From: Streptomyces ficellus
Lineage (GTDB): Bacteria; Actinomycetota; Actinomycetes; Streptomycetales; Streptomycetaceae
Assembly: GCF_009739905.1 (NCBI RefSeq)
Contig: NZ_CP034279.1
Location: forward strand, 1,426,001-1,490,000
Length of the DNA: 64,000 nt
Direction of reading: 5' to 3'
In this document: positions 45,907-54,673 of the stretch, in pieces
How positions within the stretch are numbered: position 1 is the first letter of the stretch
Layout: each line of letters starts with the position of its first letter
Notes under the pieces: generated by a model
Seen by the model: only the letters and a program-made list of their open reading frames with translations
What the model was told of the DNA's origin: nothing
The model's database searches: none
Made by a program: the position numbers and the translations under genes

Positions 45907-48243
45907 ATGACGCCCAACTCCACCTATAGGCTCCAGATCCAGCCGGACTTCCCCTTCTCGGCCGCCGGGGAAGCGGTGCCGTACCTCGCCTCGCTCGGGG
46001 TCTCGCACCTGCATCTGTCGCCGGTCCTGGAGGCGGTCCCCGGCTCCACGCACGGGTACGACGTCACCGACCACGGCCGGGTGCGCGAGGAGCTGGGCGG
46101 CGAGGCCGGCCTGCGGGCCCTCGCGCGCACGGCCCGCGCCCACGGCCTCGGCCTGGTCGTGGACCTGGTGCCCAACCACATGGCCGCGGCCCCCCGGCAC
46201 AACAGGGCCCTGTGGGAGGTGCTGCGGGACGGGCCCTCGTCGCCGTACGCCCGCTGGTTCGACATCGACTGGGCGGCGGGCGGCGACAAGGTCCTGCTGC
46301 CGGTGCTGCCGGGCCGCATCGGCGACGAGCTGGCGGAGCTGCGCGTCGAGGGCGGGACGCTGCGCCACGGCGAGCAGGAGTTCCCGCTGCGGCCGGGTAC
46401 GGAGGGGCTGGCGCTGCCGGAGCTGCTGGACGCCCAGTGGTACCGGCCGGCCTGGTGGCGGCTGGCCCGCACCGACCTGAACTACCGCCGGTTCTTCACC
46501 ATCTCCGACCTCATCGGGGTACGGGTCGAGGATCCGGAGGTGTTCGAGGCGACCCACGCCAAGATCGTGGAGCTGGTGCGGGACGGTGTGATCGAAGGGC
46601 TGCGGATCGACCACCCGGACGGGCTGGCGGAACCCGGGGCGTACCTGGAGCGGCTGCGGCGGGCGACGGGCGGGGACTGCTGGATCGTCGTGGAGAAGAT
46701 CCTCACCGACGAGGAACGGCTGCCCGCGGACTGGGCGGTCGCGGGCACGACCGGCTACGACGCGCTGCGGCGGATCGACGGCCTGTTCGTCGACGAGGCG
46801 GGCGCCGGGGAACTGGCCGAACACTACCGGCGCTTCGCCAACCCGGCCGGTGACCGCGGCGGGGACTGGGAGGCGACGGCGCGGCGCGCCGCGTACAAGG
46901 TGGTGACGCACGAGCTGGCCTCGGAGGTCGCGTACCTGACCCGCACGGCCGTGTCCGTCTGCGCCGCCGACCCGGCGCTGCGGGACCATGCCCCGTGGGC
47001 GCTGCGCGCCGCCGTGCGGGAGCTGCTGATCCGGGTGCCGGTCTACCGCCCCTACGGGCCGGGCGCCGAGGACGTCCTGACCCCGGAGGCGGCCGAGGAG
47101 GCGAAGGCGACGTTCACGGTGCCGGAGGAGGCGGCGGCCGTCGACGTGGTGCGCGACCTGGCGCTGGGCCGCCTCGGGGACGGGCCGGCGCACCGGGCGT
47201 TCCTGACGCGCTTCGCGCAGACCTCGTCGGCGTTGCGCGCGAAGTCCGTCGAGGACACGGCGTTCTACCGGTACACGCCGCTGGTCTCGGCGAACGAGGT
47301 GGGCGGCGAGCCGGGCAGGCCCGCGGTGGACCCGGCGGAGTTCCACGCGTACTGCGAGCGGCTGGACCGGGACTGGCCGGCCACCGGGACGGTGCTGTCC
47401 ACGCACGACACCAAGCGCAGCGCCGACGTGCGGGCCAGGATCGCGGTGCTGTCGGAGTGCCCCCAGCGGTGGGCGAAGCTGCTGGACGACGTGGCGCGGA
47501 CGCCCGCCCCGGACGGTCAGGTCGCGTGGGCGGCGTGGCAGACAGCGCTGGGCTTCGGCTACCCGTACGGGGACCGGCTGGCGCCGGCGGTGCTGAAGGC
47601 GGCGCGGGAGGCGGGGCTGCGCACGAGCTGGACGGAGCCGGATCCGGCGTACGAGCAGGCGGTGCTGGACTTCGTGGACGCGGGCCCGGCCGGCCCCGGC
47701 CTCTACACCGTCTCCCTGCTGGCCCGCGATCTGGACCCCCACGTCCGGGCGAACACGCTCGGCGCGGCCCTGCTGCACCTGACCATGCCGGGCGTTCCTG
47801 ACCTGTACCAGGAGACCGAGCGCGTCTACCTGGCACTCGTCGACCCGGACAACCGGCGGCCGTTCCGTGAGGGGCCGCCGGATGAGAAGACGGCCGTCAC
47901 GCGTGCGGCGCTGCGGCTCCGGCGGCGCCACCCGGAGGCGTTCGGCGCGTCGGGGACGTACCGGGCGCTGACGGCGAGCGGCCCGGCGGCCGGACACTGC
48001 GTGGCGTTCGCCCGTGGGGACGAGACGGTCACGGCGGTCACCCGGCTGTCGCTGCGGCTCGCCGAGGGCGGCGGCTGGGGCGACACCTCCCTGGCCCTGC
48101 CGGAGGGCCGCTGGTTCGACGCGCTGGACACGGGGCGGGAGTTCCGGGGCGGGGAGGTGCCCGTGGCGGACCTGTTCGCGGCGCGTCCGGTGGCCCTGCT
48201 CAGCCGCCGCCCGCTGACGGAGGGTGCGGAACAGGCCGGGTGA
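45907..48243 (+). CDS. treY: Malto-oligosyltrehalose synthase
   Basis: A 778-residue GH13 enzyme that converts the reducing-end alpha-1,4 bond of maltodextrin into the alpha,alpha-1,1 bond of trehalose. Catalytic motifs are GLRIDHPDGL (Asp), WIVVEKIL (Glu) and LSTHDTKRSADVRARI (Asp), the last being characteristic of TreY. The N-terminal STYRLQIQPDFPFSAA is typical. Length is normal. It works with TreZ, encoded 1.5 kb downstream. Confidence 0.95.
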   Translation: MTPNSTYRLQIQPDFPFSAAGEAVPYLASLGVSHLHLSPVLEAVPGSTHGYDVTDHGRVREELGGEAGLRALARTARAHGLGLVVDLVPNHMAAAPRHNRALWEVLRDGPSSPYARWFDIDWAAGGDKVLLPVLPGRIGDELAELRVEGGTLRHGEQEFPLRPGTEGLALPELLDAQWYRPAWWRLARTDLNYRRFFTISDLIGVRVEDPEVFEATHAKIVELVRDGVIEGLRIDHPDGLAEPGAYLERLRRATGGDCWIVVEKILTDEERLPADWAVAGTTGYDALRRIDGLFVDEAGAGELAEHYRRFANPAGDRGGDWEATARRAAYKVVTHELASEVAYLTRTAVSVCAADPALRDHAPWALRAAVRELLIRVPVYRPYGPGAEDVLTPEAAEEAKATFTVPEEAAAVDVVRDLALGRLGDGPAHRAFLTRFAQTSSALRAKSVEDTAFYRYTPLVSANEVGGEPGRPAVDPAEFHAYCERLDRDWPATGTVLSTHDTKRSADVRARIAVLSECPQRWAKLLDDVARTPAPDGQVAWAAWQTALGFGYPYGDRLAPAVLKAAREAGLRTSWTEPDPAYEQAVLDFVDAGPAGPGLYTVSLLARDLDPHVRANTLGAALLHLTMPGVPDLYQETERVYLALVDPDNRRPFREGPPDEKTAVTRAALRLRRRHPEAFGASGTYRALTASGPAAGHCVAFARGDETVTAVTRLSLRLAEGGGWGDTSLALPEGRWFDALDTGREFRGGEVPVADLFAARPVALLSRRPLTEGAEQAG

Positions 48244-48481
48244 CGCGAAGTCGAGGCCACGCGTGATCGATCTGGACATTCGGGGGTGCATTCCGGACTG
48301 GCTCCACACAACCGATTGCCGTGTACAGCGGTTGCGAAGGATCGTCGTTGTCGCAGTACGAAACGAGGCCACGACAACAATCGCGGATGCGCCGGAAAAG
48401 CCGTGCGACGCGGCACCTTTCCACGCTGTCCGTGAGGGTTGCGAAGTGGCCATTCGGCGATATTCGAGCCAGGGAGAACCT

Positions 48482-48838
48482 GTGATTTCACGAGCGAAGC
48501 GGGTCGCACGCTCAGCGGCCGTGGCGGTCTCCGCCGCGGCCGCGTTCACCATGATGCTGCCGACCGGCAACGCGTACGCCATCAACCATGTCGAATGCCG
48601 TGGCGGTGAGAACTTCTTAAAGATCTGGTCGCACAGCGGCGGCGGACGCCACAGCGTGGACTGCTACGCGAACCGCGGCCGGACCGACTTCGGCGGCTGG
48701 TGGGTCGACCGGATCTCCACCGGGAACAACGACCTCATCTACTACGACGCGAACGGCGATTCCGTCAGGATCAACCGGTGGACGGACATCAGCTTCCCGA
48801 ACCGGCCCCCGAAGGTGAATTCCATCGAAATCCTGTAA
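48482..48838 (+). CDS. Secreted beta/gamma-crystallin-fold protein (SKLP-like), TTA codon
   Basis: A 118-residue protein with a signal peptide ending NAYA, leaving an 85-residue mature domain. The mature part (from INHVECRGG to KVNSIEIL) resembles Streptomyces killer-toxin-like and metalloprotease-inhibitor beta/gamma-crystallin proteins, including the segments WVDRISTGNNDLIYYDANG and RINRWTDISFPNRPPKV. Two cysteines could form a disulfide. Codon 46 is TTA (48617-48619), the rare leucine codon read by bldA tRNA, so expression is likely developmentally timed. The GTG start has AGGGAGA upstream. Base composition here is lower in GC than its neighbours, suggesting it may be horizontally acquired. 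Confidence 0.83.
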   Translation: MISRAKRVARSAAVAVSAAAAFTMMLPTGNAYAINHVECRGGENFLKIWSHSGGGRHSVDCYANRGRTDFGGWWVDRISTGNNDLIYYDANGDSVRINRWTDISFPNRPPKVNSIEIL

Positions 48839-48839
48839 C

Positions 48840-48914
48840 GCGGCACTTTCTGCGACGCGGCACCATATGTGGCGCGGCATATTCTGTGGCGCGGTACTTT
48901 CTGTGACGCGTCAC
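48840..48914. repeat. 17-bp tandem repeat, four copies plus a partial
   Basis: Units begin GCGG at 48840, 48857, 48874 and 48891, with a partial at 48908, exactly 17 bp apart. The consensus is GCGGCACTTTCTGTGRC. A related half-copy (GCGGCACCTTT) occurs upstream of the gene at 48410. The array lies directly after the stop of the crystallin-type gene. Confidence 0.8.
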
Positions 48915-48960
48915 GGGGACGGTCCACCGGGTACGGCGAAGCCGATGGCCCGGGGACGCC

Positions 48961-49509
48961 TCAGCGGCCGGAGAGCCGGAAGCTCATCCGGCCGAACGCC
49001 ACCATGTCGCCGGCCTGGACGACGACCGCGCCGGTGACGCGCCGTCCGTTGACGGAGGTTCCGTTGGTGGAACCGAGGTCGCGCAGCACCCACATCCCGT
49101 TCTGCAGGGCCAGTTCGGCGTGCAGCCGGGAGACCGTCTCGTGACTGAGCCGCAGTCCGTTGGCCGGGTCCCTCCCTATGCGCAACGGGTGGGGGCCCGG
49201 CTCCGGGAGGAGCAGCTTGGGCAGCCGCTCCGCCTGCCACGCCCTGCGCAGCCGCACATGGAACGCGGAGGCCCGTTCGACCGCGCCGAACAGCCGCTTG
49301 GACCAGCGGCCTTCGGTCTGGAGGTCGGCGGTGAGGGCCGCCAGCTCGTCGGGGCGGCGGGCGACCAGGGCCAGTTCCATGCGCCGCAGGAACGTGTCGT
49401 GCGACAGCTTGCCCTGCGCGGCGCCTTCCCTCAGCAGCCCCAGCGCACGGTCCCGTTCGGCGTCGGAGAGCCGAACGGGGGGCGTGTAGGACTCGAAAGC
49501 GGACGTCAC
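48961..49509 (-). CDS. DUF1707-FHA domain protein
   Basis: A 182-residue protein. Residues of about 10-63 match the DUF1707 domain (LSDAERDRALGLLREGAAQGKLS), and about 95-175 form a forkhead-associated domain with the phospho-threonine loop motifs RIGRDPANGLRL, SRLHAELAL and LGSTNGTSVNG. It likely binds phosphothreonine partners in kinase signalling. The GTG start at 49509 is where the family match begins. Confidence 0.88.
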   Translation of the reverse strand: MTSAFESYTPPVRLSDAERDRALGLLREGAAQGKLSHDTFLRRMELALVARRPDELAALTADLQTEGRWSKRLFGAVERASAFHVRLRRAWQAERLPKLLLPEPGPHPLRIGRDPANGLRLSHETVSRLHAELALQNGMWVLRDLGSTNGTSVNGRRVTGAVVVQAGDMVAFGRMSFRLSGR

Positions 49510-49706
49510 GGGACTGATTGTCGGTCCGGCCGGGCCGGAGTGTCCAGACGGGCCCCGTTGTCGGACCCCGTTGGTACGGTCTTGGTACGTGATCAGCGGG
49601 GGGCTCGGCACGTACGACGACGCATGTGGTCCATTCGGCCAAGTGTCGTGCTTCCCGATCTCGATCTTGTCAGGATTGGGGCGTCACGACGACGAGGGGA
49701 TGACCA

Positions 49707-51452
49707 GTGCTGTTCGAGGTGTGGGCACCGCAGGCAGGGGACCGGGTCGAGCTCCAACTCCACGGGGGGTCGCACCCCTTGGAGCGGGATCCCCAGCGGC
49801 ACGGCTGGTGGGTGGCCCAGGTGGAGGCCGGGGACGGCGCACGGTACGGGTACGCGCTGGACGGTGGGCCCGTGCTGCCCGACCCCAGGTCGCGGCGCCA
49901 GCCGGACGGGCCCGACGGTCTGAGCGCGCTCGTCGACCACACCACGTACGCCTGGCGCCACGAGCCCCCGGCGCGCGGACTGCGCGGGGCCGTGCTGTAC
50001 GAGATGCACGTCGGCACCTACACGCCGGAGGGCACCCTGGACGCGGCCGCCGGGCGGCTGGACCACCTGGTGGACCTGGGTGTCACGCACGTGGAGCTGA
50101 TGCCGCTGTGCCCCTTCCCCGGACGGCACGGGTGGGGGTACGAGGGCGTGTCGCTGTGGGCGGTGCACGAGCCGTACGGCGGCCCGCAGGCGCTGAAGCG
50201 CTTCGTCGACGCGGCGCACGGCCTGGGCCTCGGCGTGGTGCTGGACGTGGTGCACAACCACCTGGGCCCCTCCGGCAACTACCTCCCGGCCTTCGGACCG
50301 TACTTCACCGACACCCACCACACCCCGTGGGGCGCCGCGGTGAACCTGGACGCGCCCGGCTCGGACGAGGTGCGGGCCTACCTGCTGGGCAGCGCGCTGA
50401 GCTGGCTGCGCGACTACCGGATCGACGGGCTGCGCCTCGACGCGGTGCACGCGCTGGCCGACACCCGGGCGCTGACGTTCCTGGAGGAGCTGACGGCCGC
50501 CGTGGACGAACTGGCCGCCGAGCAGGGCCGGGAGCTGTTCCTGATCGCCGAGTCGGACCTGGCCGACCCGCGCACCACGACCCCGCGCGCCGAGGGCGGC
50601 CTCGGCCTGCACGCCCAGTGGAACGACGACTTCCACCACGCCCTGCACACCGCCCTGACCGGCGAGTCGCAGGGATACTACGGGGACTTCGCGCGGGCCC
50701 CGCTCGCCGCCCTCGCCAAGACGCTCGGCCATGTGTTCTTCCACGACGGCACGTACTCCACGTTCCGCGACCGTACGCACGGCCGTCCGGTCGACCGGGT
50801 GCGGACCCCGGCGCACCGCTTCCTCGGGTACACCCAGACCCACGACCAGGTCGGCAACCGGGCCACGGGCGACCGGCTGTCGGCGTCCTGCTCACCCGGG
50901 CTGCTGGCGTGCGCGGCGGCCCTGGCGCTGACCGGCCCGTTCACCCCGATGCTCTTCATGGGCGAGGAGTGGGGGGCGAGCACCCCGTGGCAGTTCTTCA
51001 CCGACCACACGGACCCGGAGCTGGCGGAGGCGGTCCGCAGCGGCCGGCGCCGGGAGTTCGCCGAGCACGGCTGGGCGGAGGAGGACGTGCCGGACCCGCA
51101 GGACCCGGCGACCCGGGACCGTTCCTGCCTGGACTGGGCGGAGCGGGAGCGGGAGCCGCACGCCCGGCTGCTCGCCTGGTACCGGGAGCTGATCGCGCTG
51201 CGGGCCTCCCAGCCGGACCTGGCCGATCCGGACCTCGCCGCGGTGCGGGTGGCCTTCGACGAGGAGGCCCGCTGGCTGGCGTACCGGCGGGGCGACCTGC
51301 GGGTCGCGGTCAACTTCGCCAAGGAGCCCGTCAGGATCCCGCTCGGCAGCCGCGGCCGGGTCCTGGCGTCCTGGGAAGCGGTGGAGATGCCGAACGGGGA
51401 CGGGCTGATGACCCTGCCCCCGGAGTCGTGCGTGGTGCTGGCGGACGCGTGA
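49707..51452 (+). CDS. treZ: Malto-oligosyltrehalose trehalohydrolase
   Basis: A 581-residue GH13 enzyme that releases trehalose from the product of TreY. Catalytic motifs are the Asp in RIDGLRLDAVHAL, the Glu in LFLIAESDLAD and the Asp in QTHDQVGNRATG. An N-terminal CBM48-like region begins LFEVWAPQAGD. The GTG start has GAGGGG upstream. Together with TreY and GlgX it completes the pathway from glycogen to trehalose. Confidence 0.94.
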   Translation: MLFEVWAPQAGDRVELQLHGGSHPLERDPQRHGWWVAQVEAGDGARYGYALDGGPVLPDPRSRRQPDGPDGLSALVDHTTYAWRHEPPARGLRGAVLYEMHVGTYTPEGTLDAAAGRLDHLVDLGVTHVELMPLCPFPGRHGWGYEGVSLWAVHEPYGGPQALKRFVDAAHGLGLGVVLDVVHNHLGPSGNYLPAFGPYFTDTHHTPWGAAVNLDAPGSDEVRAYLLGSALSWLRDYRIDGLRLDAVHALADTRALTFLEELTAAVDELAAEQGRELFLIAESDLADPRTTTPRAEGGLGLHAQWNDDFHHALHTALTGESQGYYGDFARAPLAALAKTLGHVFFHDGTYSTFRDRTHGRPVDRVRTPAHRFLGYTQTHDQVGNRATGDRLSASCSPGLLACAAALALTGPFTPMLFMGEEWGASTPWQFFTDHTDPELAEAVRSGRRREFAEHGWAEEDVPDPQDPATRDRSCLDWAEREREPHARLLAWYRELIALRASQPDLADPDLAAVRVAFDEEARWLAYRRGDLRVAVNFAKEPVRIPLGSRGRVLASWEAVEMPNGDGLMTLPPESCVVLADA

Positions 51453-51500
51453 GCCCGTTCCGCCGGACGGGGGCGCGCCCGCCCGGGGCACCCGGAGCGG

Positions 51501-52127
51501 TCAGTCCGTGCGGACGACGAGATCGGCGCGACCGCGTCCGGTGGCCACGAGCCGGGCGTTGGCCTCGTCCGACTCGCTGACCCAGCGCTCGGCGTGGGAA
51601 CGGTCCTTGCCGAACCGCACGTGCCGTTCCACCAGGCGGTGGACGCGGTGCCGGTCGTCCAGCTCCAGGAACCAGACCTCGTCGAGGAGCGGGCGGACGG
51701 CCGCCCAGGGGCCGTCGTCGTGCAGGAGGTAGTTGCCCTCGGTGATGACGAGCGGTACGTCGGGTCCGACCGGGATGCTGCCGGCGACCGGCTCCTCCAG
51801 GGCCCGGTCGAAGGCGGGGGCGTAGACGACGGTGCCGGGCTCGGCGGCGCGGAGGCGGGTGAGCAGGGCGGCGTACCCGGCGGCGTCGAACGTGTCGGGG
51901 GCGCCCTTGCGCCCGGCGCGGCCCAGGCGGTGCAGTTCGGCCGCGGCGAGGTGGAAGCCGTCCATGGGCACGAGGGCGGCGAGCCCGCCGAGGCGGTCCG
52001 CCAGCCGGGCCGCGAGCGTCGACTTGCCCGCGCCCGGCGCGCCGGCCAGGCCCAGAACGCGGCGGGTGCCGGGGACGGCGAGGCCGCGGGCGCGGTCGGT
52101 GAGCTCGGCGAACACGTGCGGGTCCAT
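51501..52127 (-). CDS. P-loop nucleoside/nucleotide kinase family protein
   Basis: A 208-residue kinase with Walker A LAGAPGAGKSTLAARLA near residue 30 and the segment ALVPMDGFHL matching uridine-kinase/pantothenate-kinase-like proteins. The HERHVRFGKDRSHAERW-like segment and the final acidic residues also fit the family. The substrate is unknown; fructose-related or nucleoside substrates are possible. The ATG at 52127 is chosen because the preceding frame is low-complexity. Confidence 0.8.
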   Translation of the reverse strand: MDPHVFAELTDRARGLAVPGTRRVLGLAGAPGAGKSTLAARLADRLGGLAALVPMDGFHLAAAELHRLGRAGRKGAPDTFDAAGYAALLTRLRAAEPGTVVYAPAFDRALEEPVAGSIPVGPDVPLVITEGNYLLHDDGPWAAVRPLLDEVWFLELDDRHRVHRLVERHVRFGKDRSHAERWVSESDEANARLVATGRGRADLVVRTD

Positions 52128-52177
52128 GGGAGCAGTGTGGCAGCCGCGCGGTCGGCTGGTCAGCCCGCTGTCATACG

Positions 52178-52183
52178 TATAAC
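52178..52183 (+). promoter_or_regulatory. Possible -10 element for the VOC gene
   Basis: TATAAC ends 10 bp before the ATG, so transcripts would be nearly leaderless. No convincing -35 is seen. Confidence 0.35.
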
Positions 52184-52193
52184 GTCTGGGGGT

Positions 52194-52583
52194 ATGCCGC
52201 ACATCGCCCTGATCACCCTCGTCGTCCGTGACTACGACGAGGCCATCGCCTTCTACACCGGAGCCCTCGGCTTCGAGCTCGTCGAGGACACCGACCGCGG
52301 GGACGGTTCGCGCTGGGTGGTGGTGCGGCCCCGGGGCGCCGGGCCCGGCACGGGGCTGCTGCTGGCCCGGGCCAACGGCGGGGCGCAGGAGGCGAGCGTG
52401 GGCGCGCAGACCGGCGGGCGCGTCGGATTCTTCCTGCACACCGAGGACTTCGACGGTGACCGGGCGCGGATGCTGGCGGCCGGGGTGCGGTTCCTGGAGG
52501 AGCCGCGTCACGAGCCGTACGGATCCGTCGTGGTCTTCGAGGACCTCTACGGGAACCGCTGGGACCTGCTCCAGCCGGCCTGA
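52194..52583 (+). CDS. VOC (glyoxalase-fold) protein
   Basis: A 129-residue single-domain VOC protein (ITLVVRDYDEAIAFYTGALGFELVEDT at the start, SVVVFEDLYGNRWDLLQ at the end). It resembles small VOC superfamily members that may be metalloenzymes or resistance proteins. The ATG at 52194 follows the short -10 region. It is convergent with the ferredoxin gene. Confidence 0.86.
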   Translation: MPHIALITLVVRDYDEAIAFYTGALGFELVEDTDRGDGSRWVVVRPRGAGPGTGLLLARANGGAQEASVGAQTGGRVGFFLHTEDFDGDRARMLAAGVRFLEEPRHEPYGSVVVFEDLYGNRWDLLQPA

Positions 52584-52591
52584 CCCCGGTC

Positions 52592-52648
52592 CGGCGCCGC
52601 GCCCGGTCTTGATCTCGTCAGCCCCCGGCCGACCCGGGCGCCGCGCGG
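52592..52648. terminator. Imperfect hairpin between convergent genes
   Basis: GCGCCCGGTC (52599-52608) can pair with GACCCGGGCGC (52631-52641) with one bulge, between the converging VOC and ferredoxin genes. The arms are GC-rich and the loop is long, so support is weak. Confidence 0.35.
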
Positions 52649-52668
52649 GGTGCGGGCCGCCGGCTCCG

Positions 52669-52929
52669 TTACTGCTCCGCGGGGTCCGGGGCGTCGAGGG
52701 CGATGGCCCCGGCCGGACAGAGGCCGACCGCCATCCGGGCGGCCGCCCGGTGCTCGGGGCCCGGGGTGGGGCTCAAGAGCACCACCAGGCCCTCCTCGTC
52801 GTCCTGGTCGAAGACCTCGGGAGCCGTGAGGGCGCACATACCGGCACCGGCACAGCGGTCACGGTCGGCGCTGAGGCGCAGCGGGTGCGGCTGGTTCGAC
52901 GGGGGCAGCGCATTCGACGGGGTGCTCAT
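52669..52929 (-). CDS. 3Fe-4S ferredoxin
   Basis: An 86-residue small ferredoxin. The cysteine pattern C-x5-C in CAGAGMC and a later Cys in VGLCPAGAI fits the [3Fe-4S] type used as electron donor for cytochromes P450 in Streptomyces. It follows the DUF4097 gene by 37 bp on the same strand. No P450 is adjacent; the nearest in the window is about 9.4 kb away. Confidence 0.88.
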   Translation of the reverse strand: MSTPSNALPPSNQPHPLRLSADRDRCAGAGMCALTAPEVFDQDDEEGLVVLLSPTPGPEHRAAARMAVGLCPAGAIALDAPDPAEQ

Positions 52930-52966
52930 GGAGGGCTCCTCCTCGTTCTGGGGCGGACCGGCGCGG

Positions 52967-53857
52967 TCAGGCGCGGCGGATGACGATGTCGCCGACCCCG
53001 GTCCGGGCGTGCACCTCGATGGTCTCGTCGGACTCGGCGGGGCCGGTGGAGGTGCCGAGCGCGTTGCGCACCGCGCCGTACTTCGTGGTGACATCGAGCC
53101 AGGCGGCGGTGCCCTCGTGGATGCCCACCTCGAGGTCGCCGACGGAGGTGCGCAGGTCGAGCCGGCCGCGTGTGGCGTCGCCGACGCGGATGCGGCCGTT
53201 GGCGGAGACCGCGTCGACCCCGGCGTGGGCGACGCCGATCTCGATCCGGCCGTTGGCACACTTGGCGCCCACGCCACTGTGCGCGACGCCGACCGAGATG
53301 TCGCCGTTGGCGGCGCCGGCCGTCAGGGCGCCGGTGACCTCGGCGACCTCGGTGGCACCGTTGGCGTTCTTGACGGTCGCCGCGCCGGCCACGGTGCCGA
53401 CCTCGATCCGGCCCGCGCCGACGACCTCCACGTCCCCGGTCGAGCGGGCCAGGCGGATGTCGCCGTGGTCGGTCCTGAGGTCGGCGCCGGCCACCTCGTC
53501 CACCTGGAGGTCGCCGAACGAGGTCTTGAGGACGACGTCTCCGAGGCGGCCCTCGCAGAAGAAGCCACCCATGGCGGTGGCGCCCCGGACGTGCGATCCC
53601 GCGGGCAGTTCGATGCTCACCTCGATGGAGCCCGGCTTGCCGAACAGGGAGCGCTTCTTGGGCGTCTTGACGGTGAGGCGCCCCCCGGAGCAGGTGACCT
53701 GGGTCTGCTGCACGGCGCGTACGTCGTTGTCGTCGGATCCGTTGCGCGGCAGCACCTCCACGACCGTGTCGGTGCGCTTGCCCGCGGTGATGCGGGCGGT
53801 GCCCGCCTCCAGTTCGAGGGTGACGGAGATCGGTTCGGGCGTCTCGAAAGCAGGCAT
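52967..53857 (-). CDS. DUF4097 beta-strand repeat protein
   Basis: A 296-residue protein with repeating short beta units (such as SFGDLQVDEVAGADLRTDHGD and ANGDISVGVAHSGV), the pattern of the DUF4097 family, expected to form a beta-helix or adhesin-like solenoid. No signal peptide is visible. The ATG at 53857 starts the family match (MPAFETPEPISV). It lies 122 bp downstream of the HicB-like gene and may be co-transcribed with it. Confidence 0.84.
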   Translation of the reverse strand: MPAFETPEPISVTLELEAGTARITAGKRTDTVVEVLPRNGSDDNDVRAVQQTQVTCSGGRLTVKTPKKRSLFGKPGSIEVSIELPAGSHVRGATAMGGFFCEGRLGDVVLKTSFGDLQVDEVAGADLRTDHGDIRLARSTGDVEVVGAGRIEVGTVAGAATVKNANGATEVAEVTGALTAGAANGDISVGVAHSGVGAKCANGRIEIGVAHAGVDAVSANGRIRVGDATRGRLDLRTSVGDLEVGIHEGTAAWLDVTTKYGAVRNALGTSTGPAESDETIEVHARTGVGDIVIRRA

Positions 53858-53979
53858 GGCGGTTCCGTCCTCTGGTTCGGGTGGGTGATCCCGCCCGTGC
53901 GGCGGGTGGTGACCGACGTCGGCGGGATCGGCGACCCGCCGGTGACAGGGGCGGCCGGTGGGGCCGGCGCGCCGGCGCG

Positions 53980-54510
53980 CTAGCGGACCCAGCCGGTGAA
54001 GCCCCGGCCGCCGGAGTCCTTGCCGCGGGCCGGCGGGGCGGCGCGCTCCCCGCCGTCGAGGGCGGTGGACACGGCCCGCACCAGCCACGCGTTGACCGAC
54101 AGGCCCTCCGCCGCCGCGGCGTCCTCGGCGCGGGCCTTGAGGTGGGCGGGGAGGCGGAAGTTGATCCGCGCCACGGCACCGTCGTCGGCGTCCGCGGGCG
54201 GGGGCGGCGGCGTGGGCGCGGCGGGGGCCGCGACCGGCTCCCGGGTGTCCGTGAACGGTTCGGGGGCGGGCGGGGGTGTCACCACGAACTCGGGGTCGAG
54301 TCCGCGCAGCCGTACGTCGACCGAACCCGGCGCCAAGTCCCGCGTGACCTCACCCATGGCCGCGGACAGCGCGTTGAGCAGGGTCAGGCGGGCGGCGGAC
54401 TCCAGGGGGGCGGTGAGCCGCTCGGCGAGGGCACGGGCGTCGTCGCCGCCGGCGTCCGCGGCGACGGCCAGCTCGTGCCGGAGGTTGTCGACGTAGGGCG
54501 TAAGGTCCAT
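53980..54510 (-). CDS. HicB-like ribbon-helix-helix protein
   Basis: A 176-residue protein with a C-terminal ribbon-helix-helix DNA-binding domain (about residues 113-152, INFRLPAHLKARAEDAAAAEGLSVNAWLV) and an N-terminal helical part (MDLTPYVDNLRHELAVAADAG) linked by a proline-rich stretch. Such proteins are labelled HicB-family antitoxins but there is no clear HicA toxin beside it. Operator-like repeats directly upstream suggest autoregulation. The ATG at 54510 is where family similarity starts. Confidence 0.83.
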   Translation of the reverse strand: MDLTPYVDNLRHELAVAADAGGDDARALAERLTAPLESAARLTLLNALSAAMGEVTRDLAPGSVDVRLRGLDPEFVVTPPPAPEPFTDTREPVAAPAAPTPPPPPADADDGAVARINFRLPAHLKARAEDAAAAEGLSVNAWLVRAVSTALDGGERAAPPARGKDSGGRGFTGWVR

Positions 54511-54673
54511 GACGCCATCATGGCACATAAGTGGCGCCGCCCGCGAGCCACTCCGCCACATTCCTGCGGAGGCGCGGTCTACCTGGTCATTTTCTCAGCC
54601 GCCCCGGACCAAAGGCGCAACCCGGACCGGGTGACGACTTGCCATTGACGCCAAGTGGCGCCATGGTGGCACC
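54511..54673. promoter_or_regulatory. Two blocks of shared operator modules upstream of the HicB-like gene
   Basis: Block A (54511-54538) contains GACGCC, TGGCAC and TGGCGCC. Block B (54647-54673) contains GACGCC, TGGCGCC and TGGCACC. The same three modules thus recur on both sides of the divergent region, with TGGCGCCA at 54656-54663 palindromic. This is the form expected for ribbon-helix-helix operators; block A abuts the HicB-like start. Confidence 0.6.

Noticed and set aside
43651..48585. Long minus-strand frames over glgX and treY
   Set aside because: Antisense to enzymes with clear catalytic motifs; no motifs of their own.
48840..48914. Possible CRISPR array
   Set aside because: The period is 17 bp with no separate unique spacers, and no cas genes are present.
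53980..54510. A complete HicAB toxin-antitoxin pair
   Set aside because: No HicA-like toxin is found on either side; only the regulator part is supported.
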